Below, piece by piece: positions 22,957 through 34,192 of a stretch of 64,000 nucleotides of DNA (position 1 is its first letter; each line of letters starts with the position of its first letter). Made by a program: the position numbers and the translations under genes. The notes under the pieces were generated by a model that was given only the letters and a program-made list of their open reading frames with translations, was not told the origin of the DNA and did not search any database. Origin of the DNA: Cycas panzhihuaensis (lineage: Eukaryota > Cycadophyta); assembly GCA_023213395.1 (NCBI GenBank), contig CM041465.1, forward strand, positions 142,669,741-142,733,740. The letters run 5' to 3'.

Positions 22957-24012
22957 CTAGACATCAAATTCAGTAGCATCATTAAATCGATATGAAGGCG
23001 TCTTGGAGTCAAGTCTGAGTAATTGATCTTCAGTCTCTGCAAAGATAACATCTCTAGTGATGATGATTTTGTGCTCTGAAGGTATAAAAACCTTGTATCC
23101 CTTTTTGTCCATAGGGTATCCGATAAAGATGCCTTTGATGGCTCCATCTTGGAGCTTATTTCTATGTTCCTGCAAAATATGAGCATAACAAGTAGAGCCA
23201 AAAATTCTGAAGTGGGAGATAGAGGGGGTTTGTCCATACCACATTTCATGTAGAGAGGGGCCGAGCTTGGAGGGACTAACAGTGTTGATGCAATACACAG
23301 CAGTCCAGATAGCCTCAGCCCAAAGATAGATAGGGACATTCTTATATACGAACATAGCACGAGCCATATTCATGATGGTCCTGTTCATGCGCTCGGTAAC
23401 TCCATTTTGCTGGGGTGTACCTGCAACAGTGTTCTGATGTTTGATTCCATGTTGATGTAGGTATGATTCAAACTCATTGGATGTGTACTCGCCACCATTG
23501 TCAGTCCTGAGTATTTTGATCTTGAATCCATATTCATTTTCCACGCGGGCCTTGAAAGCTTGAAACATAGAAAAAGCTTCATCTTTCTTTGCAAGAAAAG
23601 CAACCCATACTTTCTTGGTAAAATCATCAATGAAAGTAATATAGTACCACTTCTGTTTGATAGAAGGGATGGGCATAAGACCGCATATATCTGAGTGTAC
23701 AAGCTGCAAAGGTTGGCTAGATTTCCACTGACTATGAGGAAAGGGTTGTCTTTGAGATTTAGCAATAATACATGCTTCACATTTAAAGGGCTTAGAGGGG
23801 AACTTAGGCAAACCAGGAAGAGTGTTTTGTAGTTCTCTTAAGCGATCAATTTTGATATGGCCCATACAAGCATGCCATAGAGCTGCTTGGGACAACTTTT
23901 GAGGAGTCAGGGTTGTGGTAAAAACAAATTTATCATCAACATAGTGGGCTTCAAAGGATGGTGAGCCAGTTAGGTGAAAAAGTTTACCATCAACAATTCT
24001 GGTCATAACCAC
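22957..24012 (-). CDS. Element E integrase (copia)
   Basis: A 351-codon open stretch contains the GAG-pre-integrase HHCC zinc region (WHACMGHIKIDRL, then CEACIIAKSQRQ), the catalytic core with Asp in HSDICGLM, Asp in LRTDNGGEYTS and Glu in NGVTERMNRT, and the conserved region SHFRIFGSTCYAH. All three catalytic acids are present. It would insert the copia cDNA. It is part of the gag-pol polyprotein rather than a gene with its own start; a TAG immediately before it (near 24113, AAG TAG) and another after it cut it off. Confidence 0.9.
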   Translation of the reverse strand: MVMTRIVDGKLFHLTGSPSFEAHYVDDKFVFTTTLTPQKLSQAALWHACMGHIKIDRLRELQNTLPGLPKFPSKPFKCEACIIAKSQRQPFPHSQWKSSQPLQLVHSDICGLMPIPSIKQKWYYITFIDDFTKKVWVAFLAKKDEAFSMFQAFKARVENEYGFKIKILRTDNGGEYTSNEFESYLHQHGIKHQNTVAGTPQQNGVTERMNRTIMNMARAMFVYKNVPIYLWAEAIWTAVYCINTVSPSKLGPSLHEMWYGQTPSISHFRIFGSTCYAHILQEHRNKLQDGAIKGIFIGYPMDKKGYKVFIPSEHKIIITRDVIFAETEDQLLRLDSKTPSYRFNDATEFDV

Positions 24013-24111
24013 AACATTTGAAGGAGGGTGAATGACACAGAGAGTTTGATTGTTTGTAGTTACACTCAGATCAAATCCACGAGAGACAAGGGTGGATAGG
24101 GAGAGCAGATT

Positions 24112-24633
24112 CTACTTTAGAGCAGGAATATATAAAACATCAACAAGTGTAAAATCTGGAAGGCCTGGGAGTTTCAGGCAAACAGTTCCAAGTCCTTCGA
24201 CTGGCTGAGATGATTTGTCAGCCATGTGTACAACACCACGAACTTCAGAGTCAAAATCTTGAAAGAACTGGCGATGACAAGTCATGTGTTGTGTTGCTCC
24301 AGTATCCATGATCCATGATGAAGTATTTGAGGTAGCACTATTTACAACTCCAAGTGGTGAAGGTAAAAGTGAATAAGAAAAGCCACAATGAGCCTCAATA
24401 TACTTAGTGGATCTATCAACAACATTTGATGAAGTGGTCCCAGTTCTTTGAAGGTGTGCATGAGCAAATTGCATTCCACCAAACGCATCTTCAAAAGAAG
24501 TATTATCAACATTATGTGCACCATGGCGCTGTTGATAACTTGGTAGTTTGTTGGTGGTAGTTCTGCAATTTTTGGCATAATGTCCTCTTCTATTACACCT
24601 TTGGCACATGATTGTTTGATTTCCAAGTATCAA
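24112..24633 (-). pseudogene. Element E gag zinc knuckle and protease
   Basis: It starts in the gag nucleocapsid with a CCHC knuckle (CQRCNRRGHYAKNC), then the aspartic protease with active site WIMDTGATQHM and a following LPDFTLVDVLYIPALK block. Residues needed for activity are visible. It ends at TAG where CAG would continue the frame into integrase. A frame change near 24633 separates it from the rest of gag. Confidence 0.9.
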
Positions 24634-25509
24634 GTATTGGGCCGGATTGTCTCTCGATTCATTGGATCTAGGTCCAGTTGATTATTTTGGCCTTGGCCTT
24701 GAGACTGTTTTTGTTGGAATTGAGGAGCCTGTTGACTAAGAGGACGTTGTCCTTGTTGTCTACCTCTTCCTCTTCCACGGGAATTACCACCTCTACGAGA
24801 GTATTGACCTTGATTTTTGGTGTAACAAAGATCTTCTTCCACTTCAAAAGCGAGATCAATTGGATCTGATGTAGTGGCAAAGTTGGTATCAAAGGTCTTA
24901 TCAAATTCAATGAACTTATCAGTAAGATCCTCAAAGTTTAGGGTCTTCAAAGTTCCACTGGATTAAAGACTCTAATAGGTTTTATAATCCGGGATATGGA
25001 GACATGACCAATTGAGAAAGCCCATGTAATACATTGAGTTTTAAAATCTTTATCAATGGCTTGCTTGATTGGATGAAGGAGATTGATTGTCTCACTTGCA
25101 TGTCCTTTTGCATTTTCAATTTGTTCATCTTCAGCACTAAGTGAACAAATTCTAAGTCTGATTTAGTGTCAAAGTTCTTCTTAAGAACTTCAAGAACTTT
25201 CCATGCTGTATCATGTACAGCTTCATCAATGAGATTATGCAGGGAATAATCAGTGACAAGCAATATCCCTGCACGGATTTTATCATCATCAAGTTCCCAT
25301 TGGCGTTTAGCTACAGCTTCAGTAAGAGTAGTTGGAGCACCTCCTGCTGAAGTAGTTGTGGTAGTCAGAATGCAATGTGGTGTAGGTTGTAAGTGATCTC
25401 TCCATAGACCTTCATACTTTGCAGCATTTCTGACACCAGTGAACCACATGTCCCAATTTTCTTTCCCTTTTAGAATGCAGTTCACATTTTGCTTGAATTG
25501 TGAAAACAT
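24630..25509 (-). pseudogene. Element E gag (copia, UBN2-like)
   Basis: The start at 25509 opens MFSQFKQNVNCILKGKENWD, a normal copia gag opening. The helical core follows (AVAKRQWELDDDKIRAGILL, then AWKVLEVLKKNFDTKS), then a frame change near 25100-24950, then an Arg/Gly/Gln-rich tail (SRRGGNSRGRGRGRQQGQR). Gag would assemble particles and bind RNA. At least one frameshift before 24950 and one near 24633 break it. Confidence 0.85.
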
Positions 25510-27535
25510 TGTGTCTTTTTAGAAGGGAAGAAATGAACAAGGGACTATAAAAGTGATGGCAATAAATGACCGATCACTATTTACAAATGGGAAATGTAAT
25601 GAAGTAGTGTAGAAGAAGGAAGAAGAAGTGAGAATGGTTGCTCAAAGATGAAGGGAGCAACTTAGAGAAAAGTCACCAACACTTGTGATAAATATTAACT
25701 TTGACGCAGCAGGAATATGAGAAGCACTATGATAAAAATTGGCCACTAACACTTGTGGCAAATATTAACCTGATGCAGCAGGAATATGAGAAGCACTATG
25801 ATTGTGATTACACTATGGATCACTTTTTACAAATAAGTAAGTGATTAATATACAAGATTGTAGGCCAATGTAGAAGTTGACATCATTGGGTTTACACAAC
25901 TTGAAACTCGAATATAGGATGCGTAATCAACCCAATAACCTCTAACTTGTGTCCAACGTGTAGTTGAGGTTGTTGAAGGGATGCCTAGGCTTCTAGTAGA
26001 ATTAATTTGGCCTTCACCCACGATACCCGCAATCGTGCTTGGTGATGAAATCCAAGTCACAACGGAGTCCAGGTACTCCCAATCCTCACCCAGTTCACCA
26101 ATGAGCAGCTATATACCTCCTCTAAAGAGTGGTACGTGCATACCCATGGCTATGACAGATATTGGATTAGGTATATTTTAATCTTGTATTAAAGTTTCAG
26201 TTTTCCTAGTTGGTTATCAGGATGATCCCTGATTGAGGCACGATGGTATGGCTAACCAAACCTCACCAATATTCCAGTTTAGTCCAGTCCCAACTTTTAA
26301 CCCACACCTCCTTTATGGCACGGCATTCTGCCAACCAAGGTATCTCAACCTTGGCGAGTGTGTGAATAGGTACAAGATGGCAGAAAATAGCATATGTGAT
26401 GCGTTCCTTTTAGGAAGAGTGAAAAGATTATCGAATTGCATCAAACGTACATTTAATTAAAAATAATGCTTGCTTGGAGTGCTTTTGGAGTGCTTGCTTG
26501 AAGTGTCTTTGGAGTGGTTACTTTGGGTGATTTTAGAGTGCTAAAATGCAATGCTAATAAGTGAGTGAGGACACCAGATATTGCTCTGATCTAGGTGTTT
26601 TTTTCTCACTTTTACAATGGGCTTTTAAGCCTTATAAAAAGGAAGAAATTTTCTTCACTTTTTTTTTTTTTTGTTAATACAAAAAAAAGTACTCTTCACT
26701 AAATCTGTAATAACTTTCTCCCACGATGTCAAAATGGAGTACCAATTTTTGTGTTGCAAACTAGACTCAGAGCTTCATCTTCAGGAAGTGGAATCAAGTC
26801 CAAATGAGTTCTGGAAAGTTTTTGACAACCCCGCAAAGTTAGGAAATTATATTTTCCCAGAATTCTTACTAAAAATAATTGCTGTTTACTAAAACAACAA
26901 TAACTTCCTCATACGACATCCAAATTAGGTGTTGATTTTTGCACTGGAAAGTAGACTCAGAGCCCCATCTTTGAAAATTGGAATCACTTCAATTGGATCT
27001 CTGTAGAAGATTTTGTAGACCTGTGAAGTTCAAAAATCAAATTGTATTTCTGCAGAAATTTCAGCTTGCTAATATCTCATTAACACATGATACCATATGA
27101 AATTTCCATCATTTTTTGATCACCAGGATCCCAATATGGGAAAGGTGAGAGCATACAATGATAGATATTTTAAATGGCTCAAAATTCTTTAAAAAAATGG
27201 GTAAAAACGCCCCTTACAATCATTCTTCTAAATGCTGGAAAAATTTTGGCAGCATTTCCCCTTGTTAAATGGACAAAAAAGGGAAAAGAAAAAAAAGAAT
27301 GAGATAGCATGAATGGCCAGCAAAGGATTGGAATCCTTGGGCCTTACAACTGCTTGTATTATGCTTCCAAACCTGCAAAAGAGAAAGGAAAGGCAAACAA
27401 TACAAAATATGCTATCATAATAACTTGAAAATATTTTAAAATTCACTTTCACAGTCTCCTTCACCGCATGGATTGTGGGGGAGAAGGAAGTAATGGCTCC
27501 ATTGCAAGTGCAAGTGGGGAATATGAAGGAAGCAA
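25510..27535 (-). other. Element E long 5' leader
   Basis: About 2 kb separate the primer site from gag, without a protein-like frame. It contains a diverged tandem duplication of about 65 bp (about 25675-25735 and 25741-25802, sharing GCAGGAATATGAGAAGCACT). A second pair of diverged units lies at 26690-26890 and 26890-27080 (sharing forms of ACTAGACTCAGAGC). Such leaders may carry packaging or translation signals; nothing specific is shown here. Confidence 0.7.
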
Positions 27536-27547
27536 GCTCTGATACCA
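27536..27547 (-). promoter_or_regulatory. Element E primer-binding site
   Basis: TGGTATCAGAGCT on the minus strand, two bases from the LTR; this is the initiator Met-tRNA site. Confidence 0.9.
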
Positions 27548-27549
27548 CA

Positions 27550-27846
27550 TGAAAAGAGTGGATCTATCCTTCATCTCCATGCACTAAACACAAAGGCAAA
27601 CATGGGAGCAAGAGAGACTTGAGAGAAAGAAAGTAGCTCTCACAAAATGGGGAGGTAAGAATGAATCTCCTCCATTGAGCTTTACTTTTATATTGAGAGA
27701 GGGAGCATTTGGGTTAGGTGAAATGAAATTACACATAATGCACATGAAAGTGCATTTCACTTAAGTGATCTAATTTAAAGTTCACTTAAGTCCCTTTTTT
27801 GAAATAATCAACTAATGTAATGACCTTATGTCATTAACCCTTTTCA
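27550..27846 (-). repeat. Element E 5' LTR
   Basis: 297 bp, two differences from the 3' LTR (TTCGAA versus TTTGAA, and GATC versus GACC). Confidence 0.95.
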
Positions 27847-27851
27847 TTAAA
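27847..27851. repeat. Target-site duplication of E, right copy
   Basis: TTAAA, identical to 20261-20265. Confidence 0.9.
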
Positions 27852-29438
27852 ATATTCTAATAAAGTCCCTTGAGGTCTCATCATGGTTTTGCTTAATGGC
27901 TAATAAAGATTTAATACACGATTTGAATGGCCTTGCTATATCAAAATAGTTGATAAACAAGTTAACTAATTATTAGAATGAGAGGATAGAAACTGAGGGA
28001 AGATGATAAAACCACTTCAAGGCATTGCCTTAAAGTGATTTAGGGAGCAAGTGTATCATGACATAATTGTATGGCATGAAATCCATATAAGCAAGTGCAA
28101 ATGCCTATATATGGGAAGTAGGATCTTGAGAAGAGTCACCAAAAAATTTAAGCAACTCAGGAAGGAAAGGGGGTATAGGTAATAAAAGGATATCATGTGG
28201 GAATGGAGACTTAATATAGTCAAGAAAGGGCCTCCTTGGCCTCAATATAGTAGCATGTTAAGGCAAGGAGAATGGATGTAGAATAGATAAATGAACAAGT
28301 TATTATAATTATTGTTGTTGTTATGGTTGTAAAGCATCATGAGGTAGAAAAGTAAAGGGGGGATTAAACCATGTTGTAGGGTTAATAATAGAGTTGGTTT
28401 GGGGTACGGTATGTTATAGAAAGATTGGATTAAAGCAGTAAAAAGATTAGGTTGTGGAGTAGGTCTAATAATGTGTAAGGAAGAAGTAGGATCAAAAACT
28501 CTTAAGGCTTATTATTAACTAGCTAAAGGATGAGAATGAATGGAATGTATATAAGAAACATGTTACGAAGAAGGAAACATATTAGATACCCTAAGAGATT
28601 GTGGGTAAGGTCTAACACCGCGAGATGAAATCGTACATAATGTATCAGGAGGTAATTAAGTGGTAGAAGAAATGGCACAAGAAGAGGTAACTCTATTGGT
28701 ATAAGAATGAATAAGTATTAAACTAGGTGAAGGCATAACCACTTGACTAGAAATAGGTACATGAGAGGCACTAGGATTTCCATAAGTAGAAATGATGGTA
28801 GTATTTCCATGGGTAGAGAGAATGGCATGAGGAGAGTGGATTTGAACCCACTACCTAGGATGAGAATGGTGAGGTTACGGATGAGTTGACCTATGGTCTT
28901 CCATTTCCTCCAAAGGAGGTGAATGGAATCATGATAAAGGTCTAGGTGAAGGACAGTGAGAAGAGCAAGGAGGCTAAATAACATCAGGTGGACACTCAAC
29001 TTCTATTGATTCATAATCCTCACCCAAAGGATCAATGTGAAAATATTGTAGTAGGGATGTTATGGTATGAGTCTCTGGGTAAAATGAATCTTGGTAACTA
29101 GGCATGCATAGTGGAGTAAGAATCATAGTGAGAACCAACTCAAAGAAGGATGAATGTGGTTAATCAGAAGGTGGTTCTTCTTATGTAAAATAGGGATCTA
29201 CAAAAGAAGGGTCACCAAGGTATTGAGAGGGTTCGATATATCCTTGTTCCGCTGGTATGTTATACAATTGAGTTAAATCTTTAGGAGGATAAACATAAAT
29301 ATTTTGCACTTGAAGTTCTAAAGATTTGACATAAGATGATGAGACTTCATGACTAATGTATGAAGGGTGCACTTGAGAGTTTGGTGGAAGGCCTTTGAGT
29401 CTCAAAATATGCCCACGAGCAGGTGTTGTAGTTTCCAT
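27852..29438 (-). pseudogene. Element C gag, 5' part
   Basis: The start at 29438 opens METTTPARGHILRLKGLPP and runs in frame to 29181. A Ser/Pro/His-rich region follows (28718-28999), then the core gag helices near 28100-27950, where the plus-strand text (ACCACTTCAAGGCATT) parallels D's gag at 42836. The N-terminal portion resembles D's gag only in composition. The rest of gag lies beyond E at 20265. Multiple stops occur. Confidence 0.65.
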
Positions 29439-29463
29439 TACTTTAAAAGAAAATAAATGGTAT

Positions 29464-29488
29464 TTCCCTAGTATGGTGAGTAGAAAGA
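29464..29488 (-). promoter_or_regulatory. Element C primer-binding site
   Basis: Minus-strand ACCATACTAGGGA, a few bases inside the LTR end, matches D's ACCATACTGGGGA with one change. Confidence 0.6.
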
Positions 29489-30302
29489 TGATGTCTTCTC
29501 GAGTGGACCTAAACTAGATATCTCTCAATCAATGGGGTGCTTCCTTTATATCAATTGGAACCAGGAGATATGAGGTTCAAGAATGCCTAAATAACCACCT
29601 TTTCTCAACTCCTAAGAAGGAGTCTTCACTTAGTTATGTCATCTAATGAGATATGGATGAAGAACATGATGAAAGGCTTCGATGAAAGGGGGGTGGTAGG
29701 ATCCACTAACCTACACAACTGGGTGAAGGAGTTTTAGTTTTGGAACTACTCCAACAATACTTTTAATATCCTTCCTAGGGACTCCTTTCATATGATCTTT
29801 TCAACTTTTTGAGTTTTACTTAAATATAGGAAAGGGTAAGCAAATAGAAAAATTACCTTTCTTATTTTATTTTCTTCTTTTTTTTCTTTTATGGTTTTTG
29901 TTCATTTTGTTTTGTTTTCTTTTTTTTTTGTGGTTTTTGTTCATTTTGTTTTGTTCTTTTTTTTATTGTTTTGTATTTTTCTTTTTTTGGGTCTTTTAGT
30001 TTTTTTTTTTTTTTAATTTATTTTTTTGGTATTATGTATAACAAAATAAAATAAAATAAATCAATCCAATCTATGAAGCTAAGAGGCCTACTTCACCTTT
30101 AATCAACAAGTAAGGGAAAAAAAAAAAAAAAAACTAAAACTAGATACATCCAATACATTTTTTGTGTCTTTTTGCTTTAAAGATGAGAGATACAAGTGTA
30201 AATATGAAATTATCCTTCTACATTCAATATGCACACCTTACAATGAGAGGAATGATACTATTAAGAAGTGCAATATACTATGTGATTGTTTATGCACGCT
30301 CT
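29489..30302 (-). repeat. Element C 5' LTR, inner part
   Basis: It aligns with 6670 to about 7413 of the 3' LTR up to the point where D is inserted. It contains an extra local duplication of a T-rich unit with TTTTTGTTCATTTTGTTTTG (about 29893-29960) present once in the other LTR. Confidence 0.85.
30298..30302. repeat. Target-site duplication of D, left copy
   Basis: GCTCT, repeated at 46867-46871. The uninterrupted LTR of C has a single GCTCT at the matching place (about 7409). Confidence 0.9.
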
Positions 30303-32875
30303 TGAAACGCTCGCTACAGGGCAGTGTCCAACGTCTAGCAAAAGGATATAAGAGTATGCTATGCTAACTAAGCTAGGCAGCAAGGACCTCACCTTGCAGG
30401 GCGTCCATGCACCGGAGCATGGATTTAGGACTACAAGGTGCCTGGTTGCTTCCAAGTAGCTGTGCAAAGCAAGGCCTTCCTACCCTTCGAATGGTCAGGA
30501 AGGAGAGAGAAGGCCTTGCGCGTTGCGTCTTCTCAAGGCAATGAGAAGGCAACGAATGGAAGGGAAACTAACTAATGTGTAGGCAAATGCAAGAAAGGGT
30601 ACAATGAAGGCAACTCGAATGCAATGCAAGTAAGCTAATTACGCTATGCTATGCTAGCTAAAGTAAGAAATAATATAAAAAATGAATGCACTTTTCCTTT
30701 TTCCCTTATAGTCTTTTATAATTTCCTAACTACATAGGCAAATGCATGAAAGGTAGTAATGTAAAAGGGGATACACGGGTAACAAGGGGAATACTTGGAT
30801 CCGGCACCTGAATGGAGTGCAGCTCATCTCTCTAAGTCCCGCTCATTTCTACTCCGTTCGTCATGCATGCGATACTGATCAGTGGTAGTTGCCAGAAGCG
30901 AAAGAAGAGGGGTTTACTTACCTCCCCTTAAGCATGCAAAAGCAAATAAATGGAAAGAAATGAAAAGCTTGAAACCAAAAAAGAAATGCACTACGCGGGG
31001 AACTAACCTGCAATGGGTTCATTCTACGTGTAGCTTCACCGATGCGCGGTCTTGCAAACGAGTGAGAAGAACACCTTCCTCTCCGAAGAGAGGCCATGAA
31101 ATATACCAAAATATATATACTAAAATCAAATGGGACTAAGATCTATGCTAAGCATTGAAATATAACCAAATGAAATAGCAGCATGCAAGAAATACTCTCA
31201 CCACTATATACCATGAAGATACTCGAAAGGTAAAGGAGTATAGCCTCAGAATTGCTAACTTGCCCATGGGAGACCTCCACGGAACTCAGGAAGGAGAAAC
31301 TAATTAGCAACTAAGTAATGAGGCAACAAACCATAACAAGGAAAAGAATAACAAAAAAAACTGAGGCTTAGGTAGGGCCCAACACCAACAGGTGAGACTT
31401 TTGGCGATGACGTAGTGACGGGTTGCCTATGCTAACTTGAACACCCCAACTAAATTCCCTAAACTCCCTTAGCCCGTTCCCTAAGAAAGCACTGATGGCA
31501 AAGGGAAAGAGGACAAGGGACAGAACCCTTGGGGAGAAGGATAGCAATGGGGGATGGAACCCGGCCTACCTCCTTCAAATCCTCGTATGTTACTCCTTTG
31601 CACCGGCTAACCAAGGAAGGGGTAAAAGAGATGGTTTAAGGAAAACAGAGAGGCCTCAAAGGAACAACAGGAGGGTATTACTAATCTAGTACAACATTAT
31701 GAGGAAAACTAGCTAACTAGGATCTCATTCATTAACAGACAAAAGAAATAGGAACAAAATGAATTGTAAGTAGAAACAAGAAGTACCTTATAGGAAGAAG
31801 ATCAAGCATGAACTTTGCTACTAGGAAACAACAACAATAACCAACGTATGAGGACTGATCATGACAGGTTCTTGTAAGAGTGGAAATGAAGAAAACTCCT
31901 TGCAAACTTGGAGCCTTGGAAGTAGGCTCTTTGGGGAAGCTTTTGGGTGAAAATGTCCTTTAGAACCTTGAGCACCTGCAAAGAGGATGAGGCTTGCTAT
32001 GGAGAGCTGTAGGGGGTAGCAATGGCCCTGCAAGTCCAGCTAGTAGCAATCCTCTTCTCCTTTATCCAGTTGTTGTGCATGTGGATTGTCTTTCTCTGTG
32101 TGCTTTCTTGTTGAAAAGTCAGAAATTTTTCTAAAATATTTGAAAAATGGCCAAAAGATCTGAAAAATGGGGAGCAAAATCCCCTTTATCCCCCTGTTCA
32201 CAGTAGGTGAACATTGGGGATGTCAGGGCGACTTGAATCAATTGACGCCACGCGGCAGTTCCACAAAAAAAAATGGAAACTGTCGCGTGGTTCTCTTTTT
32301 TAAATTTCAAACAGTCGTACCGCGGTAAACTCTACGGTACCGCAGCAAAGACTGCGGTACCACTAAGTTTACAACGGTATTAGACTAGAAATAAAAAAAA
32401 AAGAAAAAAGAGCAAAAACATTAGGTTTTGAAGTAAAAACCAAGGCTAAACATAAGTTGGAGCAGTTGGGAGAATGCCCAGGTAATGGGCAGGTACCCAA
32501 AATAATGAAAAGAGTCATAACTAAGGATTAAATTAGGCTTAGGAAGGACTGCAACGTAAGCAACATGTTGTAACGAGAGTAAATAGGACTGACTGAAGCA
32601 TCCTGGGAGACCGTGGAGACAACGTGGGTGGCTGTGCGCCATACGGGGTGTAGCATTTGCTGAGGAATGCCCCCGCCGTGAGTCGTCATAAGCTGTAGGT
32701 GTGTCATAAGCACATGCAATATGAGCAAGCAGAGAAGCAGTGCATGCTGGCAGACATATGTCAGGCAATCTATGCTAACATGACCTCAATCAAGCATGGG
32801 CAAGAAAAAGTAAGAATGTATACCTGAACATACTTGCGTCGATGCATCTCGAGTCCATTCCCGGTGGTGGAAACA
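30303..32875 (-). repeat. Element D 3' LTR
   Basis: It starts TGAAACGCTCGC and ends GGTGGTGGAAACA. In U3 (32316-32375) there are three spaced copies of a near-palindrome around CGGTACCG, and a GGGGATAAAGGGG box (minus strand, about 32190-32202) that may be the TATA. Confidence 0.9.
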
Positions 32876-33236
32876 CGCCTCTTGGCGTGAGCCTCACTGC
32901 TCGGAAGCGTAACGTGATGGCGAATGTTGACAATCAAAGATATGAGTAGCACATGCATATATATATATATAAGTAATAAAGAGCAGCATGTGGACCAAGG
33001 GCGTAGGCGAGTGTCATGGAGGAACGCGTGGACAAGGGAGACGGAGACGAGGACAATATAGGGGCTGCCTACGCGTCGTCTAAGCATCGACCTATAAATG
33101 AAATAATCAAATAAAAGGGGATGCCCCCATTGCCGAAGTGTAACGTGAAGTAGGAGGGCATCCAGCAAATAGAGCAAGCACATCTAACTAACAGCAACCA
33201 GAGACTTGGGCATGAGCTGGCTAGGCAAGCCTCAGG
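32876..33236. other. Element D internal stretch beside the 3' LTR
   Basis: No gene is recognised. A weak purine run (AAGAGGCG on the minus strand) adjoins the LTR as a possible polypurine tract, with a short (TA)n at about 32957-32972. Confidence 0.5.
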
Positions 33237-33659
33237 TCAGGGGTGGTTGTCTAGATGAGGGAGGCAACGCTTAAGGATGAGGCGGACGAGGCTATCAGCC
33301 TTAGCATTGAGGTGCCTAGGGATATGCTGAATATCCACTAATGAGAAACAAGCTAGAAGAGACCTAGTAGCAGATGCGAGGGTTCTCAAGTGAGGGCATC
33401 GCACCTGGTAGACCTGGGTAAGATGGGACACCACAACCTGAGAATCGCAAAACAACACGATGGACCCGCGATGGAAACAGAGAGCATCGGTAAGGGCTTC
33501 AATAACGGCTATGTACTCAACTTCGTTATTGGTTGCCTCGAGAAGAAAGACCCTAGAACGCAAGAAATCGTGTCCAGAGGGGCCGGGAAGAATCCACGCA
33601 CCAGCGGAAGGTCCGGGGTTACCGCGACTTCCACCATCAGCAAAAACAAGAAGGGACAT
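33237..33659 (-). CDS. Extra RNase H reading frame of element D (archaeal/plant type)
   Basis: An intact 140-residue frame reads as a whole RNase H domain. It has FADGGSRGNPGPS at residues 6-18 (Asp8), ATNNEVEYIAVIEAL (Glu48), LFCDSQVVVSHL (Asp72) and HIPRHLNAKADSL (Asp122). The four acidic residues match the D-E-D-D metal-binding set that cuts RNA in RNA-DNA hybrids. This is distinct from the normal gypsy RNase H fused to RT (38742-39455) and resembles the archaeal-type RNase H that Tat elements acquired. Here it is neither in pol nor next to integrase but about 4 kb downstream, beyond an antisense gene. A stop lies four codons upstream of the Met, and TATTCAG just before the Met could be a splice acceptor. 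No counterpart was seen in C; G is truncated before this point. Confidence 0.85.
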   Translation of the reverse strand: MSLLVFADGGSRGNPGPSAGAWILPGPSGHDFLRSRVFLLEATNNEVEYIAVIEALTDALCFHRGSIVLFCDSQVVVSHLTQVYQVRCPHLRTLASATRSLLACFSLVDIQHIPRHLNAKADSLVRLILKRCLPHLDNHP

Positions 33660-34182
33660 ACCTGAATACTAAGCTCTGGTAGCAAATAAATAACAATGAA
33701 AGTAAAAGAAAGACTCAAATGGCGAGGAAAAGGGTGGCCGAGAAGGCTAGGAGGACCTAGCAATGAGGTTACCCGAAAATGAGAGCGAGCAATCCGGCCA
33801 TTAGTTGAGAGTAGGCAGAGAAAAGATGCCCTGGAGTGCCAAAGGTTACTTTGGGAAGCAAAACATGCCCCCGAATGGGGGAGCATTTCCTTTGGGGACC
33901 CCAGGGGTAAAAATGGGCTACGGAAACAAGTCCAGGGCGGTGAAATAAGCCAAATGAGTATAAACTCAGGCATGCACGGGAGTAGTGTGTAAAACGATGC
34001 AGAAGGGCCCTAGCAAAAGTGTAACGAGGCGTCATAAATGCCCTCGCAAGGGATGGAAAAAAGGGTATCAATAGAGCACAATGGGTGACAGGGCCAGAAG
34101 GCAAAGGCTACCAGGGAAATGGGATGGTCCCAATGACTATTGCGAGGTCAGAAACAGAAGAAATGCCCGTCGGGGCCCTCGC

Positions 34183-34192
34183 CTATATAAGG
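34183..34192 (+). promoter_or_regulatory. TATA box for the antisense gene, possibly bidirectional
   Basis: CTATATAAGG lies 168 bp before the putative ATG at 34351. The 11-mer CCTATATAAGG is nearly its own reverse complement, so it could also direct transcription leftward toward the RNase H frame, whose start is at 33659. Confidence 0.5.

Larger units (their letters stand above)
20266..27846 (-). mobile_element. Element E: complete young Ty1/copia retrotransposon
   Basis: Two 297-bp LTRs (20266-20562 and 27550-27846) differ at two positions by my hand comparison. They are flanked by the duplication TTAAA and bordered by a polypurine tract and a Met-tRNA primer site. The 7,581-bp element is on the minus strand with order LTR, a leader of about 2 kb, gag, protease, integrase, RT, RNase H, LTR. 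It sits in the gag of C in the same orientation. Protease and integrase catalytic residues are intact, but gag-pol is split by a few frameshifts and stops. Confidence 0.95.

Noticed and set aside
22848-23780. Minus-strand frames overlapping E integrase (for example 23385-23780)
   Set aside because: They are alternative frames of the integrase coding strand, which itself shows all catalytic motifs.
30882-31139. Open frame repeated in both D LTRs (also 44913-45155)
   Set aside because: It repeats only because the LTR repeats. The two copies differ by amino-acid changes and frame ends, and no domain is visible.
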